DNA of 10,186 nucleotides from DASZGI01 sp035938995 (GTDB lineage: Bacteria > Actinomycetota > Actinomycetes > Streptomycetales > Catenulisporaceae), in contig NZ_DASZGI010000231.1 in the NCBI RefSeq assembly GCF_035938995.1, positions 1 through 10,186 of the forward strand. Direction: 5' to 3'. Below the pieces are notes generated by a model. It was not told the DNA's origin. It ran no database searches and saw only the letters and a program-made list of their open reading frames with translations. The position numbers and the translations under genes were made by a program. Below, in pieces: positions 5,903-10,186 of this stretch; the stretch's first letter is position 1; each line of letters begins with the position of its first letter.

Positions 5903-8900
5903 TCACAGGTCCAGCCACCGCTGGGCCACCTCCGCCGTCGTCGCGGCGGCGGACTCGATCAGGGCGAAGTGGTCGGCGGCAATCTCGGCCTGGTCGTCGG
6001 TGACGTCCCAGGCAGGCCAGGCGGCCGGATCGCTGTCGCCCAGCGGCTCACCGGCCACGATCAGCAGGCTGCGCGTGCTGATGGCGGTCGGCTGGTGTTC
6101 GGCGAGCAGGCGCATGTAGGCGCCCATGATCAGCCAGCTGGCGTCGTCGACGGCGCCCGTCTCCTGCTCGCGGCCCAGAATCTCGGCCATCACCGCGGAG
6201 AAGACGTTGTCGGCCTGCGCCTCGGTGGTCGGCATCGGCGTGTCGATCAGGACGAGGCCGACCGGCGCGCCGCCGAGCCGTTCCAGCCGGGCCGCGATCG
6301 AGTGCGCGATCACGCCACCGGTCGAGTAGCCGACCAGCAGGAACGGCGCGTCGCCGACCACCCGTTGGATCGAGTCGGTCAGCACCTCGACGGCCGCGTC
6401 CCAGGTGCCCGGGGCCGGCTCGGCGTCCCGGAACCCTGGCAGCGTGCACGCGTACACGTCGCGCGCACCGTCGAACTGGTCCGCGAACCGCATGAACTGG
6501 TGCGGGCTGGACCCGACCACGAACGATGGCACGCACACGACCTTGGTCGCGCCGTCGCCGGACGCCAGCCGGACGACGTACTCGCCGCCGCCTGCCAGGT
6601 CGGCCGCCGAGTTGAACGTCGGCCGGAACCGCGACGCCCCGGTCAGCAGCGGCACCGCGTCGGCGATCCTCCCTGCGGCGTGCGCGTGCCGCAGCAGCGT
6701 ACCCAGCGTGCCGCCGCCCGTGGTGGGCGTCGACGCGACAGCCGGGCCGGTGTCCGACGCGGCTGTCTGCTCGACGGTGCCCACCTCGGTCAGCAGCAGC
6801 TGCGCGATCGCCGCCGGGCTGGGGTGGTCGAATACCAGCGTCGACGGCAGCCGCACACCACTGGCCTGCGTCAACCTGTTGCGCAGCTCGACCGCGCCGA
6901 GCGAGTCGATGCCCAGTTCCTTGAACGGCCGATCCGGTTCCACCGCCGACGCCGACGCGTGGCCGAGTACGGCGGCCACCTGCGCCAGCACGAGATCCGT
7001 GACCACCCGCTCGCGGTCGGTCTCGGCGACGCCGACCAGCCGCTGGGCCAGCGACCCGCCGCCCGCCGTCGCGCCCTTGGCGGGCGCCTTGACCAGCCCG
7101 CGCAGTAGCGGCGGCAGCATGCCCGACCGGGCCTGCGACCGCAGTGCGCCCAGTTCCAGCCGGACCGGCACCAGCATCGCGTTGTCCAGCCGCCGCGCCT
7201 GGTCGAACAGCTCAAGGCCCAGCTCGGCGGACAGCGCCCCGGTGCCCATGCGGGCCAGACGGGCCAGCTCGGCCTCGTCCAGGGTCCCCGCCATGCCGCC
7301 CGCGTCGGCCCACAGGCCCCACGCCAACGACGTGGCTGGCAGCCCCTCGGCGCGGCGCGTGGCCGCCAATGCATCCAGGAACGCGTTCGCGGCGGCGTAA
7401 TTGCCTTGACCCGGGCTGCCGATCAGCGCGGCGACCGACGAGAACAGGATGAACGCCGACAACTCCATGTCCCGGGTCAGCTCGTGCAGGTGTACTGCGG
7501 CGTCCAGCTTGGGCCGCATGACCCGCTCGAACTGACGTGGCGTCAAAGTGGCCAGCACACCGTCATCCAGCACACCCGCCGCATGCACCACACCAGTCAA
7601 CGGGCGGTCCAACCCGCCGATCAGCGCGGCCAACTGATCCCGATCGGACACGTCGCACGCGGCCACGCTCGCCCGCGCACCAAGGCCTTCCAGCTCAGCC
7701 ACCAGCTCGCCGACCCCGGCCGCCGCCGGACCGCTACGACTGACCAACAGCAGGTGCCGCACGCCGTGATGGGCCGCCAGGTGCTTGGCGAACAACGCGC
7801 CAAGCCCACCGGTACCACCGGTGATCAGCACCGTGCCGTCGGCGTCCAACGGCGCCGGCACGGTCAGCACGACCTTGCCGGTGTTGCGGCCCTCGCGCAG
7901 GAACCGGAACGCCTCGACCCCGCGCCGCACATCCCAGGTCCGGATCGGCGAATGCGCCAACACGCCCTTTTCGAACAGCGCCACAATCTCGGTCAGCATC
8001 TGCTGAATCCGCTCCGGACCGGCTTCCAGCAGGTCGTAGGAGTGGTAGCGAACGCCCGGCCGTATCTGGGCCACCTGGTCGGCGTCACGTACGTCGGCCT
8101 TGCCCATCTCCACGAACCGGCCACCGCGCGGCAACAGGTCCAACGACGCATCCACGAACTCACCGGCCAACGCATTGAGCACCACGTCCACACCCTCGCC
8201 ACCAGTCGCGGCCAGGAACGCCTCCCGGAAATCCAGATCACGCGACGACGCGATCCGATCAGCGGCGACACCGAGGTCACGCACCGCATCCCACTTGGGC
8301 CTGCTCGCGGTGGCGAATACCTCAAGGCCCCAGTGCCTGGCTAACTGCACGGCGGCCATGCCGACGCCACCGGCCGCAGCGTGCACGAGCAGCCGCTCAC
8401 CGCGCCGGACACCCGCCAGGTCGGACAGGCCGTAGTAGGCAGTCATGAACACCAGCGGCACCGACGCCGCCTGCGCGAACGACCAGTCCGCCGGGAACGG
8501 CACGATCATCGGCCGGTCGGTGATGCCGATCGAACCGAACGGGTCCATCACCAGACCCATCACTCGTTCGCCCGGCGCCAGGTCGGTGACGCCCGGCCCG
8601 ACCTCCAACACCACACCGGCCGCCTCACTGCCCAGCGGCGCCTCGCCCGGGTACATGCCGAGCGCGATCAGCACATCCCTGAAGTTCAGGCCGGCGGCCC
8701 GAATCCCAATGCGCACCTCGCCTTCGCGCAGTGGCCGGTCCATGTCGGAGCGGACGATGGCCAGGCCTTCCAAAGAGCCCTTCCGCTCGGCCGACAGCCG
8801 CCACGCACCTCCGGCCGGCGGTGTCGGCGCCCGGCCCAGCCGCGGCGCGAGCACCGCGCCCGCCCGCACCGCCAGCTGGGTTTCGTCCAGGTCGAGCACC

Positions 8901-10186
8901 GTCGCCCAGTCGGGCACGGTGTCGCCGTCGACGTCGACGTCGACGTCGACCAACAGGAACCGGCCCGGGTACTCCGACTGCGCGCTGCGCACCAGACCCC
9001 ACACCGGCGCCACCGCCAGATCCGGCGACTCCTCGCCGACCGCGATCGCATTGCGCGTCACCACAACCAGGCGGGTATCGGGCAGCCGCTCGCTCGCCGC
9101 CCACTCGCGCAGCAGGGCCAGGGTGTGCTCGGCGGTCGCCCGCGAAGCCACCGTCAGGTCCGCGTCGGTTTGTGCGCCGATGACGACCAGGACCGCCTCG
9201 GGCACCGCAGCGCCGTCAGCCAGTGCCTGGTCCAGTGCGGCCAGGTCGGCAAAGCGCTCGCCCTCGGCCACGTCGGCAGCGTCGCCCAGCACGGCGATCC
9301 TGGGCGTTCCCGCCGACCGCTGCTCGGCCGCGGCGACGGTGACCCAGTCCAGCTGGTACAGCGAACTGAGCTTGCCGCGCTGCTGCGCGGCTTCCAACTG
9401 CACTAGGTCGACCGGCCGCGCGGCCAGCGACGTCACCGACACCACCGGGGCGCCGGACTCATCGACCACGTCGATCCGCATCGCCGCGTCACCGGCCGGG
9501 CTGATCCGGACCCGGACCCGCGTGCCCCGGCCGTAGCCGATCTGTACGCCTGACCAGGAGAACGGCAGATCGGCCGTCGAGCCCAGTTCCTTGTCCAGCA
9601 ACCCGCCGTGCAGCACGGCGTCGAAAAGCGCCGGGTGCACGCCGAAGCCGTCGGCGCTGACCTGTTCGGGCAGCGCGACCTCGGCGTAGACGTCGGCGCC
9701 GTCGCGCCACGCGGCTCGCAGTCCCTGGAATGCGGGCCCGTACTCGTAGCCCGCGTCGACCAGGCGCGGGTAGAGCCCGTCGACGGTCACCGGCATCGCG
9801 CCGGCAGGCGGCCACACTGCGGGGAACGGCACCGGCACTGAGGCCGCAGCGTCCGCGCCGAGCACACCGCGCGCGTGGCAGACGACCTCGCGGTCGCCGT
9901 CCTCGCCGCGCGCCTCCGGCCGCGAGTAGATCGCCACCTCGCGCTTGCCGTCCTCGCCGGGCTCGCCGACCTTGACCTGCACCAGGCGCGCGGCGGCGTC
10001 GGCCAGCAGCAGCGGCGCTTCCAGCACCAACTCGTCCACTACCGGACAGCCGGTCAGGCGGCCTGCGGCCGCGGCCAACTCGACCAGCGCCGTGCCGGGC
10101 ACGATCACGATGCCCAGGACGACGTGGTCGCGCGTCCACGGCGCGGTCTCGGTCGAGATGCGGCCGGTGAACAGCCACTCGTCCCG
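5903..10186 (-). CDS. Modular type I polyketide synthase, terminal module DH-ER-KR-ACP-TE (5' end outside window)
   Basis: The last 1427 residues of a modular PKS; KS and AT lie beyond the right edge, and the frame is open to it. Residues count from the edge. DH (1 to about 280): HxxxGxxxxP with His21, YGPAFQGL, and HPALFDAVLH with Asp189, so it looks active. The KR structural half spans about 281-455. ER (about 461-778): LNFRDVL, then the NADPH loop AAAGGVGMAA. Tyr512, in GMYPG, corresponds to the ER tyrosine associated with 2S methyl products. KR catalytic half (about 784-1014): GGTGGLG, B-type LDD (873-875), Lys893, Ser917, Tyr930, Asn934. ACP (about 1048-1134): LGIDSL with phosphopantetheine Ser1095. 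TE (about 1186-1427): GYSTGG with Ser1288, Asp1315 in LIDT, and His1406 in ADHF, a complete triad. The module should fully reduce the beta-carbon; the TE then releases the chain by macrolactonisation or hydrolysis. The P450 follows in the same direction. Confidence 0.97.
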   Translation of the reverse strand, partial: RDEWLFTGRISTETAPWTRDHVVLGIVIVPGTALVELAAAAGRLTGCPVVDELVLEAPLLLADAAARLVQVKVGEPGEDGKREVAIYSRPEARGEDGDREVVCHARGVLGADAAASVPVPFPAVWPPAGAMPVTVDGLYPRLVDAGYEYGPAFQGLRAAWRDGADVYAEVALPEQVSADGFGVHPALFDAVLHGGLLDKELGSTADLPFSWSGVQIGYGRGTRVRVRISPAGDAAMRIDVVDESGAPVVSVTSLAARPVDLVQLEAAQQRGKLSSLYQLDWVTVAAAEQRSAGTPRIAVLGDAADVAEGERFADLAALDQALADGAAVPEAVLVVIGAQTDADLTVASRATAEHTLALLREWAASERLPDTRLVVVTRNAIAVGEESPDLAVAPVWGLVRSAQSEYPGRFLLVDVDVDVDGDTVPDWATVLDLDETQLAVRAGAVLAPRLGRAPTPPAGGAWRLSAERKGSLEGLAIVRSDMDRPLREGEVRIGIRAAGLNFRDVLIALGMYPGEAPLGSEAAGVVLEVGPGVTDLAPGERVMGLVMDPFGSIGITDRPMIVPFPADWSFAQAASVPLVFMTAYYGLSDLAGVRRGERLLVHAAAGGVGMAAVQLARHWGLEVFATASRPKWDAVRDLGVAADRIASSRDLDFREAFLAATGGEGVDVVLNALAGEFVDASLDLLPRGGRFVEMGKADVRDADQVAQIRPGVRYHSYDLLEAGPERIQQMLTEIVALFEKGVLAHSPIRTWDVRRGVEAFRFLREGRNTGKVVLTVPAPLDADGTVLITGGTGGLGALFAKHLAAHHGVRHLLLVSRSGPAAAGVGELVAELEGLGARASVAACDVSDRDQLAALIGGLDRPLTGVVHAAGVLDDGVLATLTPRQFERVMRPKLDAAVHLHELTRDMELSAFILFSSVAALIGSPGQGNYAAANAFLDALAATRRAEGLPATSLAWGLWADAGGMAGTLDEAELARLARMGTGALSAELGLELFDQARRLDNAMLVPVRLELGALRSQARSGMLPPLLRGLVKAPAKGATAGGGSLAQRLVGVAETDRERVVTDLVLAQVAAVLGHASASAVEPDRPFKELGIDSLGAVELRNRLTQASGVRLPSTLVFDHPSPAAIAQLLLTEVGTVEQTAASDTGPAVASTPTTGGGTLGTLLRHAHAAGRIADAVPLLTGASRFRPTFNSAADLAGGGEYVVRLASGDGATKVVCVPSFVVGSSPHQFMRFADQFDGARDVYACTLPGFRDAEPAPGTWDAAVEVLTDSIQRVVGDAPFLLVGYSTGGVIAHSIAARLERLGGAPVGLVLIDTPMPTTEAQADNVFSAVMAEILGREQETGAVDDASWLIMGAYMRLLAEHQPTAISTRSLLIVAGEPLGDSDPAAWPAWDVTDDQAEIAADHFALIESAAATTAEVAQRWLDL
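5906..6631 (-). other. Chain-releasing thioesterase domain (TE)
   Basis: This is the C-terminal domain of the PKS. It begins after an Ala/Thr/Gly-rich linker that follows the ACP. The nucleophile elbow is GYSTGG, in which Tyr replaces the His of the common GHSxG. Asp in VLIDT and His in ADHFALI complete the triad. Whether it cyclises or hydrolyses cannot be told from sequence. Confidence 0.9.
6782..7045 (-). other. Acyl carrier protein domain (ACP)
   Basis: The 4'-phosphopantetheine attachment motif is LGIDSLGAVELRNRL, with the carrier serine inside it. It is followed by LPSTLVFDHPSP, the conserved end of modular-PKS ACPs. One ACP only is present between KR and TE. Confidence 0.95.
7139..7840 (-). 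other. Ketoreductase catalytic domain (KR), B-type
   Basis: The NADPH-binding motif GGTGGLG, the LDD fingerprint and the Lys-Ser-Tyr-Asn active site are all intact. LDD predicts a D-configured 3-hydroxyl (B-type), the usual substrate for the DH. No A-type tryptophan is seen before SPGQGNY. Confidence 0.92.
7853..8806 (-). other. Enoylreductase domain (ER)
   Basis: A medium-chain reductase-like domain inserted between the two KR halves, as usual. The nucleotide-binding AGGVGMAAVQLA and the start motif AGLNFRDVL are intact. The Tyr in GMYPG matches the residue linked to S-configured alpha-methyl products; it matters only if the module's AT loads methylmalonate, which is outside the window. Confidence 0.93.
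8927..8950. repeat. Four tandem copies of GTCGAC inside the PKS gene
   Basis: Four perfect six-base units encode four Val-Asp pairs in the KR structural half, just after a conserved RFLLVD strand. Unit length is a multiple of three, so copy-number changes would keep the frame. Confidence 0.9.

Noticed and set aside
5895..5906. GTGAC-AC-GTCAC palindrome at the PKS stop
   Set aside because: Five-base arms with a two-base loop; too small to support a terminator or operator claim.
7406..9406. Plus-strand open frames opposite the PKS
   Set aside because: Arg/His/Gln-rich mirror translations with no motif or ribosome site; the PKS frame is continuous on the other strand.

Overview
The window is very GC-rich with dense, largely non-overlapping coding. 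It reads as the edge of an actinobacterial type I modular polyketide biosynthetic cluster. The style (GTG starts, sparse hairpin terminators without U-tracts, modular PKS beside a cytochrome P450, DHA2 exporter and TetR) fits a filamentous actinomycete. I cannot name the genus, the cluster or the product from sequence alone.

Layout, left to right. (1) 1-560, minus: type II thioesterase, cut by the left edge. (2) 561-1002: 442 bases with no convincing gene, holding a plausible minus-strand promoter overlapped by a 25-base inverted repeat, and a weaker plus-strand promoter. (3) 1003-1455, plus: small SRPBCC-fold protein whose 3' end overlaps the convergent exporter gene by 31 bases. (4) 1425-2900, minus: 14-helix DHA2-type drug exporter. 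(5) 2901-2980: divergent control region with a 22-base operator-like inverted repeat. (6) 2981-3529, plus: TetR-family repressor, overlapping by four bases (7) 3526-4221, plus: an SGNH/GDSL-type hydrolase. (8) 4222-4362: back-to-back hairpins that separate convergent transcripts. (9) 4363-5823, minus: cytochrome P450 of 486 residues. (10) 5903-10186, minus: the 3' end of a modular PKS gene, with domain order DH, KR structural half, ER, KR catalytic half, ACP, TE; its KS and AT lie beyond the right edge.

How they may work together (inference). The PKS end is a fully reducing terminal module followed by chain release through its own TE. The P450 lies 79 bases downstream on the same strand and is the obvious candidate for a late oxidation. 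The type II thioesterase would clear misprimed carriers. The TetR, exporter and hydrolase form a compact export and self-protection unit that would respond to the product or a precursor. The SRPBCC protein has no assigned role.

The points most worth a second look are: the inverted repeat at the type II thioesterase promoter; the translationally coupled TetR-hydrolase pair; a block of distinct codon usage in the ER-KR part of the PKS; the non-consensus heme-binding loop of the P450; and the complete reductive set directly before the TE. I saw no mobile element, CRISPR array, tRNA or rRNA. I did not find a clearly undescribed system.
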